Source of the DNA: Adiantum capillus-veneris
Lineage: Eukaryota; Streptophyta; Polypodiopsida; Polypodiales; Pteridaceae
Length of the DNA: 64,000 bases
Assembly: GCA_014529385.2 (NCBI GenBank)
Contig: CM043957.1
Location: forward strand, 68,072,503 to 68,136,502
Direction of reading: 5' to 3'
The notes beneath the pieces are model-generated. The model worked only from the letters and a program-made list of their open reading frames with translations. It made no database searches and was not told the DNA's origin. Both the position numbers and the translations under genes were made by a program. Position 1 is the stretch's first letter; each line of letters starts with the position of its first letter. Positions 27,746-39,011 of the stretch are shown here, piece by piece.

Positions 27746-27925
27746 CTTGTTTTGGATCTCCAGATATTGCTGGTGTTCGGCACCTGACCATCAGATTTAT
27801 CTTCATAGATGCACCCTTTGGATATGTCCCATGTAACGAGATGGTAGTACGTACCAACAGAAAAGAATAGACTGGACAGACTTTAGGCACTTCAAACAAT
27901 TGAACTAAAAAAGAGCAATTGAACT

Positions 27926-27929
<4 letters not shown>

Positions 27930-27984
<55 letters not shown>
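27930..27984. repeat. (GA)n microsatellite at the 3' side of LINE-D copy 1
   Basis: About 55 bp of AG/GA. It directly abuts the pentamer tail of LINE-D (AAATGAAATGAAATGA), so this LINE ends in the microsatellite. Confidence 0.95.
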
Positions 27985-27988
<4 letters not shown>

Positions 27989-29198
27989 GAAATGAAATGA
28001 TATATTAACGTCTTCAAAAGGCCAAAATGACCTATGAGACCATCAAATACAAAATGGTGAATCTAATACAATGTCTGAAGTACAAGTACAAAAGTACTGA
28101 ATGTAGAAAATGAAAACTGAAAATGAAGTGTGAAATGTGAAATGTGAAATGTGAAAATGTAGAATAGGCCCTCAATGACAATCTGGGTGTCGTGCTAGAA
28201 TGCCTCTGATCCTCTGCTGGAGTCTCCGTCGATGGAGTGTGCTCCTGTGTCTCGGTTGTGGTCGTCTTGATCTCCCGAGCTTAGTCGCCTTGTCAATGAG
28301 GGTGCCTTTGGTATGAATGCGGGTACAACCCTGTGCTGGTGGTTGGTCTCCTGGCTCCCTCGATCCAAAGAAGTCCGTGATCTATCTCTGTGACTGTCGT
28401 ACTCCATGTCTCCTGAGCAGACTATCTCTATGTCGGTGTAGCTCAAGTAGATATAAGCCAAGGCATCTCTGATCCTGATACCTCATGACTCTATCTAGGG
28501 GTCCAAAACCCTCCCTGATTAAGCAATGAAAGCGCCCTCGTATCTCATAATACACAGTGCAGTGGCAGATGTAGTGTAGCTCTGTCTCAGGCTCTCTATC
28601 GCATAGTTGGCATATCCTAGACTCCTGTGGTATCCCTCTGAATCTACCCGTCTCAATCTCCAGCTGGTGTGAGGATGTGCGAATCTAACCAATAGCACAT
28701 CGCAGACCATGAGACAAATGAGTGTCCATGTAGCTCGGACGAGTCACAAACCCATCTCCCGAAAGTTGGAGAAGATGCTCTTTGTAGAAAGCCATCTTTG
28801 TGCCCAACTCCTGCATCGGCTCTACCCATGTCCTCCTGGTGTCCAACTGTATAAGATCCTGACGAATGAGTCTAGTGATCTCCGTCCGTGTGACTGGTAG
28901 GGAGGGTGCATCCAAGGAATACTGTAAAGGAGGCAATCTATCCATGCTGAGACCATGCCTCTGAAACCATGAGGTCATCTGCGCATACCAACATGATGCG
29001 TCTCCCTGCATCGCTAACTGTCCAGAGGACTCAAGAGCCAATCTAGTATATCTGCCTCTATGTGTATCCCGTAGACTGTGCATAAAGGACACTGATCTGG
29101 TAAGAGCCTCAATCTCTATAGGAGGGGCGGCTACCTCCGCTCGAATAATCGCATGTGGTGCGGAGGCCTTGGCTCTAATCATCCGGGATATCATAAAT

Positions 29199-29201
<3 letters not shown>
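27985..29201 (-). mobile_element. LINE-D copy 1: C-terminal half of a non-L1 LINE, in (GA)n
   Basis: Minus-strand coding 29160-28360. The first part includes HAIIRAEVAAPPIEIEAL and QGDASCWYAQMTSWFQRHG. After an in-frame stop near 28685 come IRTSSHQLEIETGRFRGIP and a zinc-like RICQLCDREPETELHYICHC. This layout is that of the ORF2 C-terminus in non-LTR elements distinct from the plant L1 type; I cannot assign the clade. The 3' region (28200-27985) is shared with LINE-D copy 2 and ends in CATTT pentamers. Both ends abut GA tracts (27930-27984 and 29202-29280). Confidence 0.7.

Positions 29202-29280
<79 letters not shown>
29202..29280. repeat. (GA)n microsatellite at the 5' side of LINE-D copy 1
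   Basis: About 79 bp of GA/AG between LINE-D and a Ty3 LTR remnant. In the related LTR at 54484-55098 a GA tract sits at the same distance from the GGCCCCAAA segment, so the tract is part of the LTR and LINE-D inserted into it. Confidence 0.95.
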
Positions 29281-29282
<2 letters not shown>

Positions 29283-29858
29283 TGTTCACACGAGACACGG
29301 AGTGGCATAGTTCCACCTCCAGAGAGCACTGGCCCCAAACAATGGTGCCCCTTTCGGTATTTCTTTATATTGCTTTAACAATGTACAACTCCAGTGGCTT
29401 TGCTCTGCATATCTTGAGGGTAGAATGTTAGAGTGGGAGCCCACAAGTCTTATTTAAAGGCCCTTGGCCTACCAAAGGCAATTATATAAAAAGCATCATG
29501 TTCTAAAAGCATATGGTCCAAAAGGTATCGCCCAGAGCTGTCCTTACAGCGCTACCACGTCGCCATTAACCAACGCAAATCGCGAACCGTCTGTACAGCT
29601 GCCACATCATCATTCTTTTACGCAAATTTAGCTTGAGTGTGTATGTGTGTGTCTGATTGCGCTTTTAGTAACTTAGGCCCCTTAGGATGGGGTGTTGTAA
29701 GTTGGTTGGGGGTCAGGATTGAAAATCCTAACCCATTTCGTATTTGGGCCACTCGATAAGAACCTGTAAGTTGGCAAATCTTTCTTCTGCTGCTTCTGCT
29801 AGGGTTGGACGAGATCTACAGGTTTGCCTGCCTCTTGAAGCTTGCCATGTCAGCAACA
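29281..29858 (-). repeat. Ty3-type LTR remnant, part of a minus-strand element
   Basis: It shares the segments CTGGCCCCAAA, GG-GCCCCTT and CGGTATTTCTTTAT with the LTRs at 53495-53747 and 54484-55098. On the minus strand it starts TGTTGCTGACATGGC at 29858, right after a polypurine tract AAGTGGGGGG (29861-29870). It is therefore the 3' LTR of a minus-strand element whose internal remains lie at 29870-31310. Confidence 0.65.
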
Positions 29859-31039
29859 TACCCCCCACTTGAAAGAAAAGTAACCGTCCATGATTATATT
29901 TGCAAAACAACTCAAGTTAGAAAAAAAAAATTGCGAGGGTCATTGAGTTTTCTCATTCCATATTGGAGCCCTTGATATTCAGAGTTGTGGAATTTTCATC
30001 ACATACCCAAGCAATCTCATTAGGAATTTTATGGTATTCCTAGTGGCTTCAAAAAAAATAAAAATCCCTACCTATATAGTGCAAAGACACTCTAAAGACA
30101 AGAAAACGTTAAAGGAAAAATCAGCAAAGAAAAACACAAATGTATAAATGTGCACTTCACCATCTCTTTATATGGACACAAAAAGTCTTTTGACTTTCCA
30201 CTTTGATGGGTCTTTTCATTTTCTAAACTCACCCTTCATACACTTCAGATATTTTGAAAAGCTTTTATTTTTCGGAGACCTAATCATCCAATTAGGAATA
30301 TATTTAGTGGTTGACACATCACAATGCAACACAGATGCTTACAGATGCATGTTACAGGACATAAAAACATGCAGTCGTTGGTGAACACTCCCCCCATAAA
30401 TAATGGTTGACACATCACAATGCAACACAGATGCTTACAGATGCATGTTATAGGACATAAAAACATACAGTCGTCGGTGAACACTCCCCCCATAAATAAC
30501 CAAGAAGGCCTTGGCTATGAGCTATTCAACGACTCCCTCATCACTCCTCCCGTAAATAACCTAAAAAGGTTTGAGCCATGAGATATAGAGGCCTTTTACA
30601 ACCAAACGCTCCCAAGACCGCAGCCTGCATCACTTGGAGGTTCCAAGAGTACAAGTAAACGTTCCTGAGACCATAACCTGTAACATTTAAAGGACCCACC
30701 ACTAAGATGAACACTCCTCTCAGGGAAGCATGAGCCAAAGATATTGAGACATTATTAAGCACCAATTTTCTCTTCAATATTCCTCTCGGGAAAGCCCAAG
30801 CCATGAATAAAGCTCAACTTTTCAATCACAATTTCCTCTTGAATACTTCTCCCAAGAAAGCCCGAGCCATGAGTATCCAAAAGTTTTTAAAAATATCGAA
30901 ATGAGGATCAAAACCAGAATCAAGCAATGTCAGTCGGCACCAAGACAAGTTCAAAATAGAAAAATCCATTCCAAACAATATTCTCAAACAAAGTTCAAAG
31001 AGTATCTAAATACAAAGCAATTGTAAAATTCATTCAGGG
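29859..31039 (-). other. Unrecognised internal remains of the minus-strand Ty3 element
   Basis: The stretch lies between the polypurine tract at 29861-29870 and a protease fragment at 31040, so it should be element-internal. No polymerase motif is readable. It contains the 96-bp tandem repeat and three or four loose copies of a motif like AAGCCCGAGCCATGA (30690-30875). Confidence 0.4.
30309..30500. repeat. 96-bp tandem duplication
   Basis: Units 30309-30404 and 30405-30500 both start GGTTGACACATCACAATGCA and end CTCCCCCCATAAATAA, with only a few differences. No function is evident. Confidence 0.88.
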
Positions 31040-31310
31040 TTTGTCTCGTACAATCAAACTTTAGGGATGATTGGCTTGTCTTTGTGCATCAAGGTGATGG
31101 TACTATTCCAGATTTAGATGGACGCATCATTCTTGTCGTGCCAAGGCATGCCCAAAAGAGCATAAAACTTTGAGTTTTCCATGTGGCTAACTCAGCTTCA
31201 AGTTCTCAAGAAAATTGGTCATACTCAACATCCATGCTTGAGGATGTCTGGATGGATAAAATTCTCGGTGGCTCTCGGGTCGAAGAAGATGAGTGCATTT
31301 ATCTTTTGCG
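31040..31310 (-). pseudogene. Ty3 protease fragment
   Basis: Minus-strand reading gives NALIFFDPRATENFIHPDIL, the place of the D-S/T-G-A-T active site (here DPRAT), and later LLGMPWHDKNDAS, the conserved C-terminal protease segment, in a shifted frame. It fits the same minus-strand element as the LTR at 29281-29858. RT and later domains are missing between them. Confidence 0.6.
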
Positions 31311-32505
31311 AGAAAAAGATCCTTCCATTAGTTTATAAAACTGCCCATAGAGCTACAAGCCACCTCTACAAAAGAGGGCTACATCAGAAACATGGGGAGA
31401 CTCTCCCAGTGAGAAAACAAAGTATGCGCAATGAGGGCTAAATCACAAGATGGGAGGAGGAAATAGCCACATTGGTGGCCAGTAATGCCATCTAGGCACA
31501 ACCTGGACCATGATGAAGAAAGGCCTTGGGCGCCAGAGTCGCAAGAAAGCCTCTTTGCGCTCCTGCGTGCGGCCAGAGCTGCCGTGAAGTCTCTCAAACT
31601 GACCTCTGAGTGTATGAACCAGCTCCAACCAAAAGTCAAGAACAGTCTCTGCCGATGGATTAGGGCGAGCCTCAAAGATGCGGAAGCAGCAGGTCCGCCA
31701 GATGAACCAGAGTGTCAGACCGCAGACGAGCTCCCAACCTATCACTGCACCACTCTAGGGGGGTAAGCTCTGTGGAAAGCTGGAGCGTAGGTGGACCCTC
31801 GTGGATCACTATCATTTTGCAGGTGGAAGCCAACTCGAGATGGAGCGCAGGGCCCGTGAGAGTGGACCAGGTTGCAGTCCCAAGTGTACTTTTGGGCTGT
31901 GGAAAGGGCTAGCATCAGCTGAAGAACTTGAAGCCAAACCTGTTGTGCCATGGGGTAGTCCCACAAACAATGACGCTGACTCCCCAAAGGATGGCCACAA
32001 GCTACACATGCTGTCAAGAAGCCGATGTGTACTAACCAACTCCCAACTGCTGTAGCTCTGTGTGCAACTAGCCACTGAAACATAGTAACTCTCCTCGGCT
32101 GTCTGCAGTCCACAACCGCTTCCAAAAACCTGACAAGAACTCGGTTGTGAGACCCTCCTTCTGCGAGTGAAGTGCTGCAGCTATACGAGCCTCTCTCCGT
32201 GCTGCTAGTATGTGACACCCCAAAAGCTGTGTACTGGAAAAAGGGAGTCCCTGGGTGATCTGTTGAAGAGAAAGGATTCCGCCAAAACCACTCTCTCGGG
32301 TCCCACTGGCCTCGTGCCAGAGGGCAGCTCTCCCAAGCCCAAAGCCGCCAGTGTCCTGTCTCAAGATCTGCTGGGCCAGGGTCTATGACACAAGTCCTCC
32401 CATAGATGCCCACAACTTAGATCCTCTGAAAACACCACTCTGCAACTTGTGGAGCCTCTATTGAGACTCTGTGAAGGCGACCCTCTACCTGAACCTCAAA
32501 GAACA
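31311..32505 (-). pseudogene. LINE-B copy b: ORF2 C-terminus and 3' end
   Basis: Minus-strand segments match LINE-B copy e at 47530-48740: FFEVQVEGRLHRVSIEAPQV, VIDPGPADLETGHWRLWAWE, QWLVAHRATAVGSWLVH with a zf-RVT CVACGHPLGSQRHCLWDYP, and the end PKAFLRLWRPRP. Several frames alternate. The 3' end (AATGGAAGGATCTTTTTCTCG) matches copy e, and a short A-rich stretch follows. At its 5' side it is fused, at about 32505, to LINE-C sequence. Confidence 0.8.
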
Positions 32506-33272
32506 TGTGGGGTTGATTGCACAACCCGCACACATTGTATGTAAAACATTTGAGAGGAGAATGCATATGTACAGTATTTACATGAGAATTACAAGAAGAG
32601 ACCATCAAGAAGCAGTGCCCATTGGCACATTTGCATCCATGCCAACAGTCAACAACGAAGAATCCACATGCATTCCTTGCGAAGAAGGGAGGTGCATATG
32701 CAATGGCCCAGATGTGGGACTAATCAAAGCATCTTTGTACGAGCAAACCACGTTATCCCAGGCTTCTTCTACCATAATGAGAAAAACTCTCTCACACAAG
32801 CACACCACCTCACCCTCGCACTCACATAGAACAACGAGGATATATACACCCGCAGAGAAGCTCACAAAGCTTAGAGCCACACACACAAAACTGTACAAAA
32901 TCTGTTGAAGGCTGACTGCGCAGGGAGAGAAAATTATCATACACACACACACACACACACAAGACCAAAACGATACACTATACTGAGGAAAGTAGAAAAA
33001 CCACCAGGCTGAACTAGGGGTCTCTGGCACTCACGCACACTCACACAGTCACTCCCACACACACACGCACCTCACAGCAAGACACCAGCCTAGGACGAGA
33101 AGAAAAGGTTCAATGCTGAAAGTCTGTGCAGGCTGTTGAAGGTGCTCGACAAGAAGACTGCTCCGAAGAGAGAGCAGAGGGCACAAAGGGCGCTCAACAT
33201 GCAAAGCGGGCAGATCACTCAGAGCAGAGGGGCACGCTAGATGCCCAGTTCACATAACACGCAGGTCCTCCC
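32506..33272 (-). pseudogene. LINE-C copy 6: ORF1 end and endonuclease start
   Basis: The minus-strand ORF 33030-32605 ends VEEAWDNVVCSYKDALI ... DANVPMGTAS, matching the LINE-C ORF1 end at about 41770-41595 (SSAEAWDKVVHSYEEAV ... DVPMGTNT). The endonuclease start then follows (LKCFTYNVCGLCNQ, compare ISYSVRGLCNHDKWR in copy 5). The reading is cut at about 32505 by LINE-B sequence. An (AC)n tract lies inside at 32940-32960, and the 5' end meets the tract at 33273-33294. Confidence 0.65.
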
Positions 33273-33294
33273 TCACACACACACACACACACAC
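33273..33294. repeat. (CA)n tract between two LINE-C copies
   Basis: About 22 bp of CA, directly followed by the T run (A tail on the minus strand) of LINE-C copy 1. Confidence 0.9.
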
Positions 33295-33962
33295 TTTTTT
33301 TTATTATAGTAATGTCAGATTGAATTACCAATGGGAAACCCCGAAACGAGGAAAACCCATAGAAAGTATTACAAACAGTAAATCAGAAACAGTCAAAGTA
33401 AAGGTTGAAATGACTAACGGGGAGCTCGTCCAAGTCATAGGCAACTTGAAGAGACTGTCTAAGAGATATCTTGAAGAAGGAAACATATTCTGCTTGAATC
33501 TGTTGAAACATAAGGGAATTCGTGCTCTCCACACTGTTCAAAGCACCCAGAATCTAACCCAACCGAAAAAGTATGCATACGGCCGTAACAATGGTAGAAG
33601 CACTTCAAAAATAAATAAAAATTTACCAAAATGTATTCTAGGGAAATGCGAGTGAAGAGCTGTAGAGATGCAATCCACAAACTGTTGTGTTTGAGAACAT
33701 GACCACAGTAAATGTGGAATATTCTCAATGCCTCCACCACAACGAACGCAATCACAAAGAGGCCAATCTTCTAGAACGCAGAAATTTTCCAGTCAGGAGA
33801 ACCCCTACGATACATTTCCACATAAAGAATCACTCCTTGAGAGGTAGTTTAGCATGCCACACTTTCATAACTTTACTCCACCACCAAGTAACACTCTTAC
33901 TCATATTCCATACCTTGTTACAGTGTTCTTGGATCCAAGAAGATGACTGCAAGTGATAGTAC
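33295..33962 (-). mobile_element. LINE-C copy 1, 5'-truncated, flanked by (AC)n
   Basis: The A tail (T run 33295-33302) is followed on the minus strand by nothing but GT repeats. The coding remnant is the zf-RVT end of ORF2: KVWHAKLPLKE, CVRCGGGIENIPHLLWSC-like reading (33900-33690). The 3' untranslated region (33310-33460) matches LINE-C copy 2 closely (GAGGAAAACCCATAGAA). The 5' truncation point meets a second AC tract (33963-34008). Confidence 0.75.
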
Positions 33963-33963
33963 A

Positions 33964-34008
<45 letters not shown>
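33963..34008. repeat. (AC)n tract at the 5' side of LINE-C copy 1
   Basis: About 45 bp of AC. With 33273-33294 it brackets a 5'-truncated LINE copy on both sides. Confidence 0.95.
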
Positions 34009-34010
<2 letters not shown>

Positions 34011-34379
34011 ACATGTGTATATATACGATTTTGATCTTTTCTAAAAGTTTGAAATGTTTGGAGTTTGAAACACATTTCAAACTCGACCATAATTGGGTTT
34101 AAAAAGGCCAGTATTCTTTCGCAATGGTCATTGATTTAAGATTCATTCCAACGTTGTATGTATCAATGATATGAAAATGCTTGTAAGTGCTTCAACTTAT
34201 CAATGGTCAATTCAAAGTTAAATGGTACAAAATGAAAAACTAGTGCCACATTTGATCCGGCCTAGGAGTTCAAATCAATCTCATTTTGTACCTTCAAAAT
34301 TGTCTCTGTCTGCTGATGTTTGAGTGGCATTTTAAAAATGTGTATATGTATGTGAATGTGCACACACACATACACACAC
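34009..34379. other. Unassigned intron DNA ending in an imperfect (AC)n tract
   Basis: No gene is visible. The last 19 bases (34361-34379) are CACACACACATACACACAC and directly abut the T run of LINE-C copy 2. Confidence 0.5.
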
Positions 34380-35475
34380 TTTTTCTATAGTAATGTTAGA
34401 TTGAATTACTAATGAGAAAACCTCGAAACGAGGAAAACCCATAGAATTCATTACATGTGGGAAATCAGAAACAGTCAAAGTAGAGCTCATCCAAGTCATG
34501 GGCAAAATTAAGGGATTGATGAAGAGAGGTTTTGAAGAGGAGCACATAATCCATGTGTACCTACTGAAACATGGGTAGAGTACGAGCTCTTGAAGCTTTT
34601 CAGAGCATCCATAAACGAACCCAAGTGAAAAAAGTACGCATACAGACGAAGCACTGACACCACAGCAAATGTGGGATAGTCTCAATCCTTGCAGTGCAAC
34701 GAATGCACCTTGAAGAAGAAACTCTTCGGGTATGAAGAAAATTGCCAGTCGGGAGAACTCCAACGAGATATCTCCACATGAACAATCGCTCTTTCAGGGG
34801 AATTTTAGCATGCCAAACGGTCATGACCTTATTGTGTCACCAAGGAGTACCTTTATTCATATTCCATACCATATTGAAGTGATTTGCTATCCAAGAGGAT
34901 GATTGCAAATGGAAATTATGCATACCAAGACCAAAAGTAGTAGTCGCCTGCCGAAATAAAAGCACACTTCCATTAGCGTCACCCACATCGGATATCGAAG
35001 TAACGTCTTTCTAGGAGAGAAATTGTGCCTACGTGGGCAACCGTTGAACTAAGGTCCGATAAAAAACCATGCTCCAATGTATACTTTCTAGACTGAGCGA
35101 ATTGCCACTATCCCCATCCCAACCAGGCCAGGATAAATGCTAAGTGACTTGCTTCCAATCGGCTAAGACTGGATGCAATGGGGCAACTCAGAATTCAAGT
35201 TTTCCAAAAACCACATCCCAGTATGAAGGTTGCCGATGACTAAAAGCGGGTGTATAACAACCGCATGAGAGCATAAATAAGCAAACATTAGCGTCCAGGG
35301 TTGCTTTTGCTCCACTGAAACTAACAACGTGACCTTCCCAGCAAGAACATAAGAGCCTAAATGTAAAATATTCAAGCCACCACAAGGTTTTGGAGTACTT
35401 ATTTTGTGTAACGGGAAGGGCACCACATGCCAATGGAAAAGAACAAACTGAACAACTTTAAATAACAACTGAATT
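34380..35475 (-). mobile_element. LINE-C copy 2, 5'-truncated
   Basis: The 3' untranslated region from T run 34380-34384 matches copy 1. The ORF2 C-terminal remnant (34824-34600) reads VWHAKIPLKERLFMWRYLVG and CIRCTARIETIPHLLWCQC, a zf-RVT zinc region. Further 5', STPKPCGGLNILHLGSYVLA (about 35400-35340) is the post-RT segment. The 5' end meets a Ty3 LTR fragment at about 35476. Confidence 0.75.
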
Positions 35476-35579
35476 GAAAGAGATGCACGACACACGAGAC
35501 GAGGAGTGGCGGAGTTCCACCCTGAGAGAGCACTGGCCCCAAACCATGGTGCCCCTTTCGATATTTCTTCATATATATA
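35476..35579 (-). repeat. Short Ty3 LTR fragment
   Basis: It carries GAGTGGCGGAGTTCCACC, CACTGGCCCCAAACCATGGT and CGATATTTCTTC, nearly the same as 29290-29360. It is wedged between LINE-C copy 2 and the tail of LINE-B copy c. Confidence 0.7.
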
Positions 35580-38500
35580 TTTTTTTTTGGCAAGAAAAGA
35601 GATCCTTCCATTGGCTAATGATAACTGGCCGAAGGCTACAAACCATCTCTATGAGAGAGGGCTACAACAGAAAAATGGGGAGACTCTCCGAGTGAGAAAA
35701 AAATATGTACAGTGAGGGTCAGACCACGACATGGGAGGAGAAAAAAGCCACACTGGTGGCCGGTAGTTCCATCTAGGCGCACCCTGAACCATTGTGAAGA
35801 AAGGCCCTGGGCGACAGTTGCAAGAAAGCCTCTCGGTGCTCTTGCATGAGGTTGGAGCTGCCTTGAAGTCTCTCAAACTGACTCCTGAGTGTGTGTATCA
35901 GCTGCAGCCAAACGTCCTGAACAGTCTCTGCCGGTGGAACTGGCCAAGCCTCGAAGATGCAAAAGCAGCGGACCCGCCAAATGAACCAGATGTGTCAGGT
36001 CGCAGATGAGCTCCCAACACCACTCTCTGTCACTGCACTACTCTTTGGGGATGATCTCTGTGGCAAGCTGTAGTGTAGGTCGACCCTCCTGGATCACTAT
36101 CATTCTGCTGGTGTAAGCTAGCTCAAAGTGGATTGTTGAGCCAGTGAGAGTGGACCAAGATGCAGCACCCCAGGTGTACTGTCGGGATGCAGAGAGGGTT
36201 GGCATCAGCTGGAGAACCCGAAGCCAAACGTGTTGTGCCATGGGGCAGTCCCACAACAATGTCGTTGACTCTCCAAAGGATGACCACAGGCTGCGCATGC
36301 CGTCGAGAAGTTGCTGTGTACCAACCAACTCCCAATTGCTGTAGCCATGTGCGCTACCAACGACTAAAATGTAGTAACTCTCCTCGGCTGCCCAAACGAG
36401 CTGTGTACTCGAAAAAGGGGGTCCCTGGATGATGGGCTGAAGAGAAAGGATCCGGCCAGAACCACTCTCCTGGGTCCCACTGCACTCATACCAGAGGGAG
36501 GCTCTTCCAAGCCCAAAGCCGCCAGTGTTTGGACTCAAGATCTGCAGGGTCAGGATCGATGACACAAGCCCTCCCACAAATGCCCACAACTCTAATCCTC
36601 TGAAAACAACGCATGGCGCCTCTACTGAGACTCTGTGAAGCCGGCCCTCCCCCTGATTCTCGAAAAACATGGGGGGCATTGGCTCCGAGCAAGCCCTTAC
36701 GACAATGAGGACCTCCAAGCGCGCAAGGGCCCCCATTTATCTGGAGCTGCGGCCTCTAAAGGGGTGTGCCACTCAGCTGGGATAGCCTCTATAATATCCT
36801 GACACAAGCTCTACACCCCCCTCATGGCTCGTCGCTGGATGCTCTGAACCTCCTCAGGAAGGTCTAAATAGTAAAAACTGTAGCCAGTCACCGAAAGTGC
36901 AGGCTGGACCCTCTGCCATGGGACCCCAAGAAACATGAGGCCTGTTGCCCACCAAGTGGCCTCTCTGTGTGCTAACCATGGGGTTCCAAACAAGAGGATT
37001 TCTCAAGCGCTCCTCCATGCAAGTGGGTTAGTGCTGCTCTAGGCCACTCCTTAGCTGCTTCCAGGACCTAAGAAGACTCGTGGCAAAGCGTTCCTTCCAA
37101 CTTCTGCTCAAGCCGACCCGGCGCATCTCTATAAAAATCCACCTAATGGATGGGCTCTAAGGGCCGCCCGTATGAGGAACTCAGGCACGAACCCGATGTA
37201 GCAACAACTCCTTCTAGGGATCCTTTCCTGGAAGAGGTCGTCGCCGGTCGGACCACCAGCTTCCCAAGAGGGCTCTGTTCTGCCGTGCTGGGTCGATGAT
37301 CCCTAGCCCTCTCTGAGAACATGGTAAGGTGATGACCTGCCAAGACACTTTGGCCCTGGCTGACTGATGTCGTGCCTTGACCACAAAAAATTCCTGATCA
37401 GCCTCTCCAGCTGGCTGATACAGAATTTGAGAAGATCCAACGGGACGTGATATACCACATAGTAGCCAACAGCACCCGAGTCGCGACTACCACTATACCA
37501 GCCAAAGAGAGCCGTGCAAAACTCCAATGTAGCAGCTTCCTCCTAATGGATAGGAGGGGGGAGGCAGTCTATTGCTCTGGAGACAAATCCAGGCCAACCT
37601 GACAGCCCAGATATTTTACAGAAGTTCCTGGAGGGAACCACCTGAAGCCCTCGCCTGGCAACCAATCAGGCGTAGGAGCACTGCCAACCCAGAAAGCCAC
37701 AGTCTTTCTCCGGTTGATCAATGCCCTTGATGCATAGCAAAACACCTCAAGAGCCTGCTCACACGTGTGCAGATTGGCCTCATGGCCCTCCAAGCACATG
37801 CTTGAGTCGTCAGCAGACTCAACGTCAAGCAGCTTGTCTCCCCTAATAGGGAGCTCTAGACCAAGCAAACCAACCTCCTGTGAAGGTAAAAATCTGCTCG
37901 CCTCCTTAGCATAGAAGAGAAAGAGGAAAGGGAGCAACCCTGTCTAACCGAACACGTGAGCATGAAACGTTCCCCTCTTCCCCTAGAGCCGACACCCCTA
38001 TGATCCAAGCGTTTGAAAAGCCCATCCTGCGTAGAGTGCCCTCCAAGAAATCCGAGTCAACTCTGTCGTAAGCCTTCTCAAAGTCGAGAAGGAGTATCAC
38101 AAGATCCTCTCCTCGGAGACGTGCGAGGGTCGACGCCTCCCATAAGGTAAAGAATGTTGTCAAGAATACAGCGCTCCTTGACAAAACTTATCTGAGTCTC
38201 ATGTATAATGCTCTCAAGTAGTGGATGAATTCTCAAACTCAGAGCTTTTGCTAAGATTTTGTAGGCTGAGTTGCAAATAGTGATGGGTTGCCACCGTTGA
38301 ATCTCATCCAAGGAACCCCCCTCCTTGGGAATAAGGTAAATCAGATGCTCAATTAAGCTTCCAACATCTCTCCAGTGTGCAAAATGTGCCGGTGGCGCTA
38401 CATGGATTTGAACCAATCAGCTCCCAGTACTCCAAGAAAAAGCTGGGTGTCAAACAATCCTCCCCTAGGCAGCTACCTTGGGGAAGTTCCCTGAGGGCCT

Positions 38501-39011
38501 CATGAAGCTCCTCTAGCTGGAGAGGCATCTCTAGTCTCTAACGCATTCAATAATAACTAGGCAAGGCATATGTGCCCAAACCTGCTCTCTACATGCTCCC
38601 TGACGCTCCGACTTAGGCTCAGCTGTTGAAAGAAACTCATGGTAAGTGTTAGTAGCAATCACACGCATATCCTCGGGCTCATGAAGCAACTGACCCATCA
38701 AGTCTCCTCAACTGGCTAACACTGGTGAGCGCATGGCGGGGCCCCAGAGTCTCAAAGAACTCACCGATAACTCTGTTGCCCACTTGGGTCCACTGAGATG
38801 CCTGTCGGTGAAAGGCAAACTAGTGGTGCCACTCCTCATTGGTAATCAGCTCCCGTTGAGCCTGCTACATCTACCTCTCTAACCAAGGACTTTCAGGGTG
38901 GCGCTCCTGCATCCGCTGTAGGGAATCAATGCCTCTTTTGAGCTGCTTCTCCTCCTCCTTGGCTGCAGCCAAGCAAGCTGCAGACTCCTCAAGGAAGAAG
39001 CGGCTCAGCTG
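35580..39011 (-). mobile_element. LINE-B copy c, linker to 3' end, decayed
   Basis: A tail at 35580-35588 (T on +). Minus-strand pieces in 5' to 3' order: endonuclease-RT linker (39000-38750), RT with IYLIPKEGGSLDEIQRWQPI, DLVILLLDFEKAYDRVD and a decayed ESADDSSMCLEG (for FADD), the post-RT region, then zf-RVT and the end RDFKAAPTSCKSTERLSC. Frames change many times. It meets LINE-B copy d head to head at about 39011. Confidence 0.85.

Noticed and set aside
30309-30500. Possible CRISPR-like array from repeated 20-30 bp motifs
   Set aside because: It is a plain tandem duplication of a 96-bp unit without spacers, in a eukaryotic setting.
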